Assembly (NCBI GenBank): GCA_941918925.1
Contig: OW799233.1
Location: 132,152,333-132,216,332, forward strand
Source: Phyto melanocephala
Taxonomy: Eukaryota > Arthropoda > Insecta > Diptera > Rhinophoridae
Reading direction: 5' to 3'
DNA: 64,000 nucleotides
Shown: piece after piece, positions 24,466 to 36,170 of the stretch
Position numbering within the stretch: position 1 is the first letter of the stretch
How the letters are laid out: every line of letters starts with the position of its first letter
Program-made: the position numbers and the translations under genes
Notes under the pieces: generated by a model
Databases searched by the model: none
What the model saw: only the letters and a program-made list of their open reading frames with translations
What the model was told of the DNA's origin: nothing

Positions 24466-25442
24466 TTATACCCTTCACCTGTGGTGCACAGGGGTATATA
24501 AATAGCTTTGTCATTCCGTTTGTAATTTCTACAACTATCATTTTCGACCCCATAAAGTACATATTTTTTGAAAGCTTATGAATAGAAGAGTCTATTAAGC
24601 CATGTCCGTCTGTTTTTCTGCGCGTCTGTCCGTGTGTTGGTTGAAATTAAATTTTAGAAACAACCTCATGTTCCTCAGACCTGTGTATGGTATCAATATG
24701 GAAATATCTGGCAATGAATCGCTATTAAAATTCAGCAAAATCGCCCTATAACTTTCTGAGATATGAGCAAATAAACGCGACTGCCTCTGTTGTTTCCTAT
24801 ATTTTTACCACCAAAATTAAAATTTTTCAGCCATAGGTACCTTTGTCACTATTTGTAGATATAATATGCCTCTTGAGATATTCGCGAAAAATTTTGGATA
24901 AATCGGGCTCTAATCGGTAAAGTTATAGGCAACATTTTTTTTTTTAAATATATATTCAAAAAATAGACAACCGAGAGAGTCAATATTGGTATCATCTGAA
25001 AGGACTCGATTGGCGAAATATAAGGCACTATAAAAAAAATTAAAATTCATGATGGCCGCCACTACAAAATGGCGGACAATAAATTTACCAAATCTGGTAT
25101 TTTAAAATGTAACTCCTTCAACCTCCACAATATTGGTATCAAATGAAAGCGCTTGACCAGTACAATACAGTTAATTATTAAAAAATGTAAAAAGATGGCG
25201 TCTAAAACAAAATGGCGGAACAAATTTTTTTAACCCCATCAATATGGGTATCAAATGAAAGGGCTTGACAAGTAGAATACAGTTAACTACGTAAAAATCG
25301 AGGATAGCGTCGGAAATAATAAAGAAAAATGGCGTATAACATGAAATATAGGTTAAGCTATGATGTGGGATTATACCTATGTACATGATGGTGAAGGGTA
25401 TTATCAGATTCGGCACGGCCGAATATAGCACTCTTGCTTGTT
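24466..25442 (+). mobile_element. DINE-1/Helentron-like element, long subfamily, complete
   Basis: It begins TATACCCTTCACCTGTGGTG with partner GGGGTATATA (5' hairpin) and continues TTTGTCATTCCGTTTGTAAT, GACCCCATAAAGTACATATT and AAGCTTATGAATAGAAGAGT. The CTGTCCGTGTG motif follows. The middle has three repeats of a GGTATCAAATGAAAGSGCTTG block followed by ATGGCG. It ends GGTGAAGGGTATTATCAG, hairpin ATTCGGCACGGCCGAAT, then CACTCTTGCTTGTT. This is the best full-length example of the long subfamily in the window. Confidence 0.85.
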
Positions 25443-25627
25443 TTTAATTGTGTTTAAAAAAAAAAAAAAAATTTTAATTATAAATTATGTATATTCAAAA
25501 AAATTCTTTATTTCTAGAAAATTTCTTGCTTGTGAATATTAGTTAAAGGTGGATTCATTCGCATTGTATTAGTTTTACTTTTAGTTAAAAGTTTTTGGAA
25601 AATTGTTTTTTTTTAATTTCTAAGTAA

Positions 25628-26594
25628 AGGGTGGTTCAACCATTATGCACGATATTTATTATGAGTCACACCTTAATGTCAAGTTTTTTGTAGGAAATGT
25701 GAAAAAAACTGTGTATACTCGCCCAGTTTGTTTTGCGAAAAACATTGCTATTGTTTGCGATAGTGCGGCAGAAGACTCTTTGTCGTGCCTAACAATTAAA
25801 CATTTCACTAACATCACTGATTAACACGCTAACAAGGTTCAATTGACTCAAAAGCTAAAGAGTACTGACCCTTTCAAGCGTCAATACACCGAATGTTTGG
25901 TTGAACAGAAAGAAGAATATTGATTTTTTAAAGAAATTCATCTTCTGCAATGAGGCCTACTTTCGCATCAGAAAATTCGATAACAGGCAGAATTACCTGA
26001 TTTTGTTAAATGAGAATCCACCAGTGATTGTTGAAAAGCCGATGCATTCACAAATAGTGACTGTTTAGTGCGGTTTATGGGCTGGTGGCGTCTTCGGGCC
26101 GTAGTTCTTAAAAATTAAGTCGGACAAGCAGTTACCATTAATGGTTTTCACTACTGTGGTAAAAGTTTTCTTGTGGCCAGTAATTGAGGATATGGACCTG
26201 GACGATATGGCTCTTTTGCACAAGACTTATGACCGTATTATATCACTTCGTGGCAATGTTAATTGGCCGCCACGATCATGTGATTTGACTCCGTTGGACT
26301 TCTTTATTTGAGGATATTTAAAAGAAAAAGTGTGCGTCAATAAACTTGGAACAATTCAAGAGCTAAGGAATGAAAAAATTTGGCATAAGTATTAACGACA
26401 TGGAGCCGCAATAATGTCATGGAAAATAAGGACCATCAGATATAAGTATGCCACCGAATCCGTAGCGAGAATTTGGCCGATATTTTTTCACCAATAATTG
26501 TCATCAACCCTTCTAGCAGAATAAAAAATATTAAGATAATTCTCTGAAAAGTTTTTGTTTAAGTTAAAATTTTTCGTTTTGGTTCGACCACTCT
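25628..26594 (+). mobile_element. Decayed Tc1/mariner-superfamily element
   Basis: The ends AGGGTGGTTCAACC (25628-25641) and GGTTCGACCACTCT (26581-26594) are inverted repeats with three mismatches. Plus-strand reading gives transposase pieces. An N-terminal linker LTQKLKSTDPFKRQYT is followed by FIFCNEAYFRIRKF (family SDEAHF), then NRQNYLI, CGLWAGGVFGP and the C-terminal catalytic stretch VNWPPRSCDLTPLDFFI. Stops and shifts break the frame. It belongs to the group whose fragments recur at 4.4, 32.5, 37.1, 40.3, 42.5 and 60.1 kb. Confidence 0.8.
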
Positions 26595-26862
26595 GTTTAT
26601 GAAAGGAAATTTTTATAGAGAACTTTAAATAAAATCTCTTACACAATTTTTATAAATTATACCTAAAAAAAATTATTTGATCTAAACTTTTCTCCCAATT
26701 AAATATCACACTCATAATTTTCTTCAAGATAAACTGTTACTCAGTTGCCGTTCATTACCCTGTCTGGCATAAAAAAACAATCAAAACTCCCTTTTAAAGA
26801 TGTTAAAAACAACCATCAACAACCAACATTTATCTTAAAGATCTTGAAAAGTTAATGACATT

Positions 26863-26868
26863 TTTATT
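26863..26868 (-). terminator. Poly(A) signal of the transporter gene
   Basis: TTTATT on the plus strand is AATAAA on the minus strand, about 75 nt downstream of the transporter stop codon at 26943-26945. It is the nearest canonical hexamer; cleavage would fall around 26840-26855. Confidence 0.5.
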
Positions 26869-26942
26869 ACTTAAAATAAAATTATTTTTTTTTCTTGTTC
26901 GTTTAAAAAGGTTTTTCCTAGGAGGTAAATACAAAAAAAAAC

Positions 26943-29900
26943 TTAATTCCTATTACTTGTTGTTAAATTGTTAAAACATGGGGAATTATTACGAAAAAGT
27001 TGATTCAACTCAAAAAGATTTAAATAAGTTGAGAAAAATGTAGCCATTATACCGAATAGTAAAACAGCCATCGAGCAAGACAAATCGCATTGCAGACGAT
27101 TAAAAGTGTAAACAGTACGCAACCAGCAGACTTCAAGAAGTGCAAATAAAGTCCTTCGTTCACTTGGACCTAATTGGGTGGGTGGTCCATCCAAAGGTTC
27201 ATAGTTTAAGTCTAAAGGTAGACTACCATAGGCAGCTTCAGTGGCAATGCGTTGATGATAGCGCTCCAATTGAACCATGCGCCTATACAGCAAAGGTGGT
27301 AATATAAATACTAAAGGTCCTGTTATGGTGCCGCCTACTATATCCATTAAAGCATCAAAGCTTGGCAAACATTCAGAGATTATTACTTGTAGACCCACCA
27401 CGCTGGATCGAATAAAGACACGTTTAAGCGAAAATACTACATATAAAGATTTTGAAAAAAAGAAATTATAATGAAAAATAAATTATAACACTGTATATTT
27501 TTTAATACCTTCCGATATTTTAAAACAATTTTCAATTTGCAAAAATAAGGCTGATTCTCCCACCGTTACAGAGAAGCACAACTGTATTGTTACCAATATA
27601 AGAAGAAAGTAAAGTGCCATACTTCGTGGCAGAGATTCTAAAACGTTTTCGGCTATCAGGGTGCCAAACTTATAAGCAGCTATTATTGATCCTAAAATTG
27701 CCATAGTTGATGTTGCTGAAATTAAAAAGAAATGCTGTCATAAGAATTACATATTTAGAAGATATTTCAATTTTTATTGGAATTTGTTTACGTTTTTTTT
27801 TCGATTATTTGATTAAGTTTTGTTTTTTTATCTTAAGTTTTCTAATAAAATTTAAAAATAATTTAAAAAACTTTTTTTGTACGGTTTAGTAGAACTTTTA
27901 TGTTTTTTTTTTCTATTTAATTTTTTTTTTTTTCAAAAATTTCAATGCTTAAGTATTTTATAACACCATATATTTGCCCAGTTATAATTATTTTTAAGAT
28001 CAATATTTTCATAAACATTAATGAAGACGCATACACATTTGATAAATATTTTAACAAATAATCTTATATTGTCGATTGAAATACAGTTGAATAATAAAGC
28101 AGCATCACCACAACATAGAGAAAAATATCTCCAAACTGAAATTTATTAAAATATTTGTTAACAGTTTTTTTGTTTAATTAATTTTGCTGTTAATACAATT
28201 AAACTTTTTGTTGACAAAACAAATATTTCTTTTATTAAATAAGTCGCCTATTATTTTTGTTACAATAAACAAACAATAAAGTCTTTTTTAAATTACAACC
28301 TGAATGTTAAATTTAAAAAATTTAAAGCCAGTGATATCAACCTAACCTTAATTTGCTTTTAATTTCATTTCATTATTGTTAAACCGTACCATAAAAAATT
28401 TCGCGGTACTAACGTAGAGTTTGCATTATTCAACTGGTCTTTTTATCTTCGAATTTTACAATCAGGTCTTATTTTTTCGTATTTTTTTACCCGAGATGAC
28501 CAGTGTTATGCTCTGAGAGCCTTTGAAATTTGAAAAAAAAAAAACAGCAGACAGTTGTCCTAGGCCTTCGGCCACGGAATGTCCCTGCAGGGTGTGTCAT
28601 AGACACGGTCATTAAGTTTAACGTAGAATACGCCATCCGATAAGACAGAAAACATATATATCAATAAATGATAAATAATATAAGCAAATGAATTTATTTA
28701 TTTGATAGTTACTTTTGATAATATACATAAGCTTATGGTAGGAAAAATAGGATAAATATGTTTATAAATTAAAAGAGTAAGGATAAATGATAAATAACAG
28801 ACGCAAATCAATTTGATTATTTGAAAGTTACTTTTGATAATATGGGCTTATGATAGGAAAAATAGGATAAATACGTTGCTTTCTTGTATTTCGTGTAGGT
28901 GTCATTTTGATTAGTAGTTTTTATTTTAATTTACTAAACGTCAACTGTCAGCTGCTGTCAAACAGCATCAAGCAGCATTGTTATTTTGCTTACTTGGCAG
29001 CACTTTCATTTAACATAAAAATGTATGAATTAATTTTTTCATATATTTTTTTTAATTATATATCCATGTTAAATTCAAATTCACATTTAACATTTTGTTT
29101 ACCTTAAATACATAAGTAAATATACGAAATTTCAATATTTCATCAATCAAAACAACAGCCCAATGTTTGTGTCCACACTGAAACAGCAGCATAGTTTGTG
29201 TTCACGCTACAAACTCAAACACTCAACCAAACACCACACATACATATGTTTGAGTGTATGTGTTTAAACAATTTTCATTTGAGAAATTTAAATATTATGA
29301 AGATATCAAAAAAATTTTTAAAAAAAGTTATTTCGTCGTTTCCTCATAATCAATGAAATAAAGATTACAACAATAACAATCTGACATGACTCCCTATACC
29401 GTAAGGTAAGACGTATTCTACGCCAAAAAAAAAATTAGAAGAGATCAATTAAGTATATCTAAAACTTGTACCCGTAGCAAATGTCATTTGAAGTTAAATA
29501 ATGGTTTCCTCTTTAAGATCCGACTGTAACTGCTGAAAAAGACAACCAAAAATTTTTTTTCGAAACAGCTATGCAAAACTACTTTTTACACTAAGCTGTA
29601 CAACTCTCTTTTTTATACCTTAATCTGTGGTGCCGTTCATTTCATTTCTTAAAGCTTATGAATAGAGGAGTCGATTAAGAAATGTATGTATGTCAGTGTG
29701 TTGGTTCAATTTTTAAAATCCCCCACTTGATGCACAGACCTGTGTCCCAAAAAAAAATGTTTGGACACGTTTAAAACATCAAAGTCATAATCTACAAAAT
29801 GACTTTTGAGATAAACTAACAAATCGGTTTGAAAATAACTGAGATATAAGCATCATAATACAACTGCTTCAGTTTTCTCCTAAAATTTACAAATTCATCA

Positions 29901-32900
29901 GGTTCCAGACAGCCAAAAGCGCCAGAATGGGAGTCAAATGAAAGGGCTTAACCAGTAGGATACAGTAAACTATGAAAAAGTGTAGAATCAAAGAAAGCGG
30001 CTTAAACAAATGGATATTTTTTTTTCTAAGACGCATCAAAATTAGTATCAAAATCAAAGATATATGTATATAGCATTATTATATAGCACTTTTACTTGTT
30101 ATTCTTGAAATATATACAATTACATATATCTGTGGTTTTCATGGGCAACCACGTATGTCTTTAAATCAAGTTGTTCAGGAGAGCTACAAAACCGTGATAG
30201 TGCTGAACAATTTTTGAATATATATAGAAGTTACGTTGTTATGCCATTAAAATAATCGGAATGGGTCCATCTTATTTGGGAAATTTTTAAAACCAAGTAA
30301 AGGGCGTTTAAAACCAAGCAATATGGCATTATTAACTCAAAATCGTATAAAATGTACATACGCGGTTGCACATGAAAACCACAGATATATGTATGTACAT
30401 ACATATGTAGTTGTAAAGTCTAAAATTCACCTGGCAACAAAATTGAAGGATCGCCGCGAATAACGTTGCAAATGACAAAATAATAATTTTTCCAGGAGAG
30501 CAAAAAACGTGTTTAAAGGGTTTGATTGTCTTTTTTTTTAAAATACGTTTCCTTTTGTACCTCTGTTACACTTATCAATCACTTTCGACAATTCCGTTCG
30601 TAGACTTTTGTTTATATCTTACAACGTTCTTCCACTGACTGACTCATTGTAATTGCGTTTTGACGATGATAAAATGCATAATTTTGATGTTTTAGTGTTT
30701 GAACAAATGTAAGAAAGTAATTTTAACGGTAATATGCAAAAAACAGGTTTTGCAAAATTTGTCTTTTACAACGTTATTCGCAGCTTTGCTTCAATTGACA
30801 AATACTGCTTAGCCTCTTAGAAAACTTTTAAATTTTTTAATGAAAAGTTATTATATATTTTCCATTTATGGATCAGTGGGTGAATTCTCGTTCTGTGAGG
30901 CAGTGAAATGAAAAGTTTTTGTGCAGTCAAAAATGAAGAGCCACCATATGATTTACCACGCAAAGAAGGTTTCAATTCCTAAAGCGAGAATTAAGCCCCT
31001 GTTGAACAAAACATTTTAAAAAATTACATAAAAAGTAATAACTGTTTAAGTCTATTTTATCTATGAATTGCGGTGTTAGATGTTATATCGTCGGGATTGT
31101 CCGTCTTATAAATTTTAGACTTATTACTTTATTTGTATTATAAAATCCTAAATAGTCTAGATAATATCTGCTTAAATTTCAATTAATTTTTTGTTGATAT
31201 AATGTATTTTTATAAACAGTTTCTTCTATTGAGCTTGAGATCACTTTTCTTAGTAAAAAATAGTTTCAATTTTATTTTCCGATATTTCGCCACCACATTG
31301 GGCAGCTTCTTCAGGGAAATTTTTTTACAATTTGTAAAAAACTGTTTATATAAATTAAAAGATCGAAAACATTCATTTATTATATAATGTATTTTTATTA
31401 AATAATAAATGAAAATAAACAAATTTGATTACTTATAAAACAATTACTTTTATTAAATAAATATCTAACAAAATGTGTTGTTAATACTTAAATATGTATA
31501 ACAATTATTTTTGTTAAATTAATTTTTAAGACGTAACAGTTACAGTAGTTAATGTGATAAATAATTAAATCATTTTTTAAAACTTATGCTACTATAAGAC
31601 ACTATGTATTTCACAGTGTGCTTGTCAAATTTCCCACTGCACACCACATACATGTACATGGTATGTAAAAGCTTAAAAAAATTATTCTCTAAATAAAGCC
31701 TGCCTGCATTTGCAGTGTAAACATTTTCAATTAGAGTGTGTTCTATTTTGAAGTGATAAACCTCCTGACAATTTTTTTTGGCGCCACAAAGCATAGTATT
31801 TGTGATTCAGAAAATATATATTTAAATCTATTTAGTTATAAATATTCTTGAAAAATATATGTATGTATGTATATATTTATTTTATATATTTTTTCAACCT
31901 TAAAAATGTAGGGCCGTATTCATAAAAAATATTGTAGGTTTATTAAAGGCTTATTTGACAGATGTTGTAGAGAAATTTGTCAAATAAGCCTTCAATAAAC
32001 CTAAAATATTTTTTTATGAATACGGCCCGTAGAATTTAATCGATAGGTAAGCTTTGAAGTTTTACATAAGACGGCTTTACTGAGAGCACCTAAAGTGTTT
32101 AAAATATCGAAAATAAATAAAAAAAATAACCAACTTTTTATCAAGGCATATTAATTCATCAGGTAACCGCACTTCGGAAGGAATTTTTTGTTTATATTTT
32201 TTATATATGAAGTTTGAAATTTTAAAAAAATGAGAGAGGAGAGAAATTTGTTTTTTATCTATAGACTTTGACAGCTGAAACTTAAAATAAGTGAAGAAAA
32301 AAATAATTAGCTGACGAAACGAGACTACCTCATGAATAAATGTGCCTTGCTTTTTATACCCTTCACACAGTGAAAAAGGGTATATATAGGTTTGTCATTC
32401 CGTGTGAAATTTCTACAATTTTCATTTCCGACCCCATAAAGTATATATTTTCTGAAAGCTTATGAATAGGGGAGTCGACTAAGCTCTGTCAGTCTGTCCG
32501 TCTGTCCGTGTGTATGTTGAAATCAACTTTTTGAAGAATAGGTCGAAATCAACTTATCGCCAAATTTTGATTTCAATAAGTCGATGGTTGCGTTCGCCGT
32601 ATGGCACGTAGCGCCATCCTGTTGAAACCACATCTCCTCCGGATCAATGTCATCCATATTTTCAAGCAAAAAATCATTGATCATGGTGCGGTAACGATCT
32701 CCATTGACCGTAACGCGAGCTCCGGCCTCATTTTTGAAGAAATAAGGTCCGATGATGCCACCAGCGTGAAAACCGCACCAAACGGTGCATTTTTCTGGAT
32801 GTAATGGAGTCTGTAGGGTCTCTTGTGGATTGGTCTCGCTCCATATGCGGCAATTTTGCTTATTAACAAACCCGTTAAGCCAAAAATGCGCCTCATCGCT

Positions 32901-35677
32901 GAACGCAATTTTGCGATAAAACAACGGACGTCCAGAATGCGCTTCGTCAAGAACAGCCGCGGTGCCCATATGCCCGAAATCATTTTCAAATGTTAATGTC
33001 ACGTATTGATCTTTCGAATAAAAAAAAATTTTGATTACAATTTAATTTTTTGTGTTATTTTTTACAATTTCAAGTTCTATCGGGCTTAAAAAAACACCCT
33101 TTACATACAAACGTGTATACTGGTTAGAGAAAACGTGGCATCGAATCCCAGCTGAGCAAAAAAAAATTTTTTTTTAATTTTTTTATTTATTTTTTTTATT
33201 TTTTATTTAATATATTATTTATATTTTTATTATTTTTTTTTATAAATTTTTTTTTTTAATTTTTTTTTTGTTTTATATTTATTATATATATTTTAAATAT
33301 TTTAAAAAATTTTTTTTTTTTTAAATTTTTTTTTAAATTCTTTTTTTTAATTTTTTTTTTAAATTTTTTTTTAAATTTTTTTTTAAATTTTTTTTTTTTA
33401 TTTTTTTTTATTTGTTCTGTTAACATACATACGTAAAGTTATAATTTTAAAATGGGTTGTTTTTATATATGTATGTTTTTTATATGTATGTACGTATTTC
33501 ATATGGGATGAATGGTGATACAAACTACTGTTATTGCATGACTACACGTTGTGAAGGGTATATAAGATTCGGCACGGCCGAATATAGCGCTCTTACTTGT
33601 TATAAATAAATTTTTTATTGGGTATTATGACCTAGAGCCTGAAAAAATCAATTAAATTCTATTCTTAAAAAAAATATTTTTTGGGCATTTTTTTGCATAC
33701 ACAACACAAGACACACATACAAAAATAAATCATTACAAAAACAGCTGTTAACTATTATATTTACAGGTAATGTCAGATGAAACTAAAAACGTAAATTGTC
33801 AATTTTAATAGACATGTGCAATAACAGTTAGACTGTACAACTGACAAAGCCACTGTAAAATACATAGTGAGTAAAAGTAGCATTACAAAAGTTACAAAAG
33901 TCATTGTTGTATGAATTTAATCTTTTAGTTTAGATGTAGATGTGTCCAGGGGATGAAATTTTGCCAGCATTTTCTAATACATATGTACATAAAAAATTTG
34001 TAGTATTAAAACTAGGCTACATCGATCTTTAACGAAAAGATTTATAGCTTATAATGCAAGAGTAGTTTATAAAAAAAATTTATTTTTAACATCAAACACA
34101 ATGCAATAGCGTCTAAACACAATGACATAGAATGATAAAAATTAATGGGTTTCCTGAAAATTGTTAAAATTTGTGCATTACAAAAGAAACTAAATCAAAC
34201 CATCATAAAACCGACACAATACGATGCTAAAATTTCAAAAATATTGCATTTTTTTTTAACATTACTGTAATAAATTAAAATAAAGGTGACACGACCTGTT
34301 TAAATTTATATAATTTCTCTGTTGACAAAGATTTTACAAGAATAAAGGTCTTAGTATTTTAATATTCGAATAGAAATCATTAGTAGAAATTACGTCGACA
34401 CGCCTAACGTGTCCAAACCCCTCACATATGGCATTATCTACTTTTAACAAAATTTAAAACTTAAAAAAGCGCCAGCAATAGATGAATCATGTTGAAGTTT
34501 CCTAAATGTAGCTTTCTAGTGGTGATGGATATCAAAAATTTGCCACAGCCAAATATAATATTCCCACTTGTCAAACATTAATATGCTAATTTTTGTATCT
34601 ACTTACTAGCAATGCCGCAAAAAGAAGCCCAGCCAACTTTATCCTTTTGACGCATATCGATCTGTAAAGTCAGTAGCATGGGATGAATATCAAATTGAAA
34701 TGCTAAAATACTGTAACCACTTAAAATTCTTAGGAATGGCGGCAGTTCTATAAAAAGAAACAGAATTTTATTAAAAAACAGTAAGACTTAAAAACTTAAA
34801 TCATAATACAAAACCCACCAAAGCTTACACCTTCAAATGGTTTGCCAATGGCTACAGCTGTAAACAGGCAAAACCACAGCAAAATCACAATCACTATCAT
34901 AACAATGGCAGAGAATATAACCAGGCCTCTAAAAAGTTTTTAATATTATAAATATCGCTCTTTAAAATACATTAATAACACACCCACCTCATATTTTTCG
35001 GACTTCCCAACCAAGCCATGGGACATAGAAATACTCCCACTATAATGGCCCAATAGCAAAATGAAAACTGAAACTGTCCATTGGTCATACGATCTCCTAC
35101 CAATTCCAAGTTTTGTGAAGCCATAACAATATTAGGTATACCATTGGCAAAGATGCTTACATTTAACAATATGGTCACCAAAAAACTAACATATGGTCCA
35201 TAAGCCAAATTAGCTATGGCAGCATAAGGATACCTAAAAGAATAAGCAAATTAAAACATGACCGAAATAATATTTAATTTACCTTTCCGCTCACCTGCTT
35301 TTATTACTTATAGATGAATCTAATGTCTGGGCCATGGTCCAACATTCGCTTAACAAAAATGATGTATAAATTTGCAATACCACCACCGATATGACCAATG
35401 GTATACCAAAGAAACCCAATTCCACCAACAAAGCCGGCAGTGTTACGAATGGAAATACTCCGAACATATCGATTACATATAAAATCGCTATGAATAGTGT
35501 TAAATTAGCATCACTCTCATTTGCGGGCGTGACACGAAAGTGTGGCAAAGCACTAAATCGTGACCGTGATAAAAACGGCAACTGATCACTGGGTTGCTGA
35601 TAGTCATGATGTTGAGGTGGTTTTTGTTGACGCGATTTTAAGGGTCGTGGCCATCCCAGACGTTTATTCAAAAACAT
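26943..35677 (-). CDS. mah: Proton/amino-acid transporter, mahogany-type, six coding exons
   Basis: Predicted multi-pass membrane amino-acid transporter (Aa_trans family, SLC36-like). The exons, in coding order, are 35677-35295, 35233-34988, 34928-34819, 34747-34607, 27715-27509 and 27436-26943. All junctions are GT-AG with matching phases and give 526 residues. Residues 1-55 form a polar cytosolic tail. From about residue 60 the protein has roughly ten hydrophobic helices, starting LTLFIAILYVIDMFGVF. The conserved SILAFQFDIHPM stretch is in exon 4 and the family-typical DIVGGTITGPLVFILPPL in exon 6. Residues after about 480 are polar, ending at a TAA. The symbol rests on protein type and on position beside Nmnat and slingshot, as in Drosophila 96B (CG13646). 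An alternative donor for exon 3 at 34831 would drop four residues in frame. Intron 4 (27716-34606) is repeat-filled. Confidence 0.82.
28664..28877 (+). repeat. Diverged tandem duplication, period about 116 bp
   Basis: The string GATAAATGATAAATAA, then GTTACTTTTGATAATAT and TAGGAAAAATAGGATAAATA, occurs at about 28664-28759 and again at about 28783-28876. It is non-coding and lies in intron 4 of the transporter gene. Confidence 0.6.
29611..30102 (+). mobile_element. DINE-1/Helentron-like element, short and diverged
   Basis: It begins TTATACCTTAATCTGTGGTG and keeps AAAGCTTATGAATAGAGGAG, TCGATTAAG, TGAAAGGGCTTAACCAGTAG and GATACAGT. It ends ATATAGCACTTTTACTTGTT without an intact 3' hairpin. It is an old deleted copy of the long subfamily. 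Confidence 0.6.
30876..31000. repeat. Palindromic MITE, second family (copy 2)
   Basis: GAATTCTCGTTCTGTGAG, then CAGTGAAATGAAAAGTTTTT, with the ending AAAGCGAGAATTAAGCCCC, mirrors the element at 17158-17294. It is more diverged, and the internal ACCATATGATTTACCACG replaces ACCATATTATATGACACA. Confidence 0.55.
31914..32030. repeat. Palindromic MITE, first family, intact copy
   Basis: GGGCCGTATTCATAAAAAAT at the left and TTTTTATGAATACGGCCC at the right are inverted repeats. The inner arms TTATTAAAGGCTTATTTGAC and GTCAAATAAGCCTTCAATAA pair as well, leaving a small loop near 31972. GTA flanks both sides. The same family carries the foldback insertion at 1.87-3.16 kb. Confidence 0.75.
32353..33601 (+). 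mobile_element. DINE-1/Helentron-like element carrying a mariner fragment
   Basis: The 5' hairpin is TATACCCTTCACACAGTG with AAAAAGGGTATATATAGG. Then come CATTTCCGACCCCATAAAG, AAGCTTATGAATAGGGGAGT and GTCTGTCCGTCTGTCCGTG. A mariner fragment interrupts at about 32540-33105. The element resumes with the tRNA-like block (GTATACTGGTTAGAG, then GGCATCGAATCCCAGCTGAG). A T-rich core (33165-33410), TACGTATTTCATATGGGATG, the 3' hairpin ATTCGGCACGGCCGAAT and CGCTCTTACTTGTT complete it. The strand follows the hairpin-first orientation. Confidence 0.85.
32523..33105 (-). pseudogene. Tc1/mariner transposase fragment inside a DINE element
   Basis: Minus frame 33002-32523 is open for 159 codons. In order it shows IAFSDEAHFWLNGFVNKQNC (first catalytic Asp), LHPEKCTVWCGFHAGGIIG, then VTVNGDRYRTMI and EEMWFQQDGATCHTA (second catalytic Asp). 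It then loses homology after KLIS, so the third acidic residue and the C-terminus are missing. The N-terminal DNA-binding part is also absent. GGGCTTAAAAAAACACCCTT at about 33082-33101 is the terminal inverted repeat, shared with the copy ending at 37900. The long open frame makes this one of the younger fragments here. Confidence 0.8.
34510..34567 (+). repeat. Decayed DINE-1-like 3' end
   Basis: GGTGATGGATATCAAAAATT, then TGCCACAGCCAAATATAATA and TTCCCACTTGTC, aligns with the family end GGTGAAGGGTATTATCAG, hairpin, CACTCTTGCTTGT. The hairpin arms have lost several pairs. Confidence 0.5.
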
Positions 35678-36110
35678 TTTTTTTTGTTTTTTTTTTTAAT
35701 TGTTTTGAAATATTTTTTTTTAAGTTACGTAAACAACATTACACTTGGAATATAAATTATAAACTGAAGCCATTTATGTTGCAGCAACATAAAATAAGTG
35801 TTAGACTTTCTATTTATTCTATTAGCTTTTGTTTTGCTTGAGCATAAGTGTACTTTTAATATCTCTCTTTTTTGCATTATTTCTAATGCAAACTTAAAAG
35901 TATAGAAGAAGGATACCTCGCAAGAAATTTACTTATCAAACTATCTTTGATAACTAGAGTTCCACATATAACCACACTTACTTTAAAGTGTTTTAGCTGA
36001 GTTTCATTTAAGTCAAAGCTTTACTGTGATTTAAATTCACTAGTAATGCAATTCACTTATGTGAATTCACATATGAAAACGTTTTTTATATTCTTGTTTA
36101 AAAATTTTTC
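35678..36110. other. 5' flank of the transporter gene
   Basis: This is the sequence upstream of the transporter start codon. It holds a poly-T tract (35678-35720, poly-A in the mRNA sense). The 5' UTR and promoter should lie here, but I see no clear TATA box or initiator that decides a start site. Confidence 0.35.
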
Positions 36111-36111
36111 A

Positions 36112-36131
36112 TCTATATATATAAAAGTGAA

Positions 36132-36170
<39 letters not shown>

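Larger units (their letters stand above)
27716..34606 (-). other. mah: Intron 4 of the transporter gene, 6.9 kb, repeat-filled
   Basis: The intron has a GTAAGT donor at its high-coordinate end and a TTTCAG acceptor at its low-coordinate end. It holds a diverged 116-bp tandem duplication (28664-28877), a short DINE-like copy (29611-30102), two palindromic MITEs (30876-31000 and 31914-32030), a DINE-like copy with a mariner inside (32353-33601) and a decayed DINE 3' end (34510-34567). The remainder is AT-rich with no frame of interest. Confidence 0.8.

Noticed and set aside
27277..27471. Plus-strand frame opposite the last transporter exon
   Set aside because: It is an antisense shadow of a coding exon with a well-supported protein.
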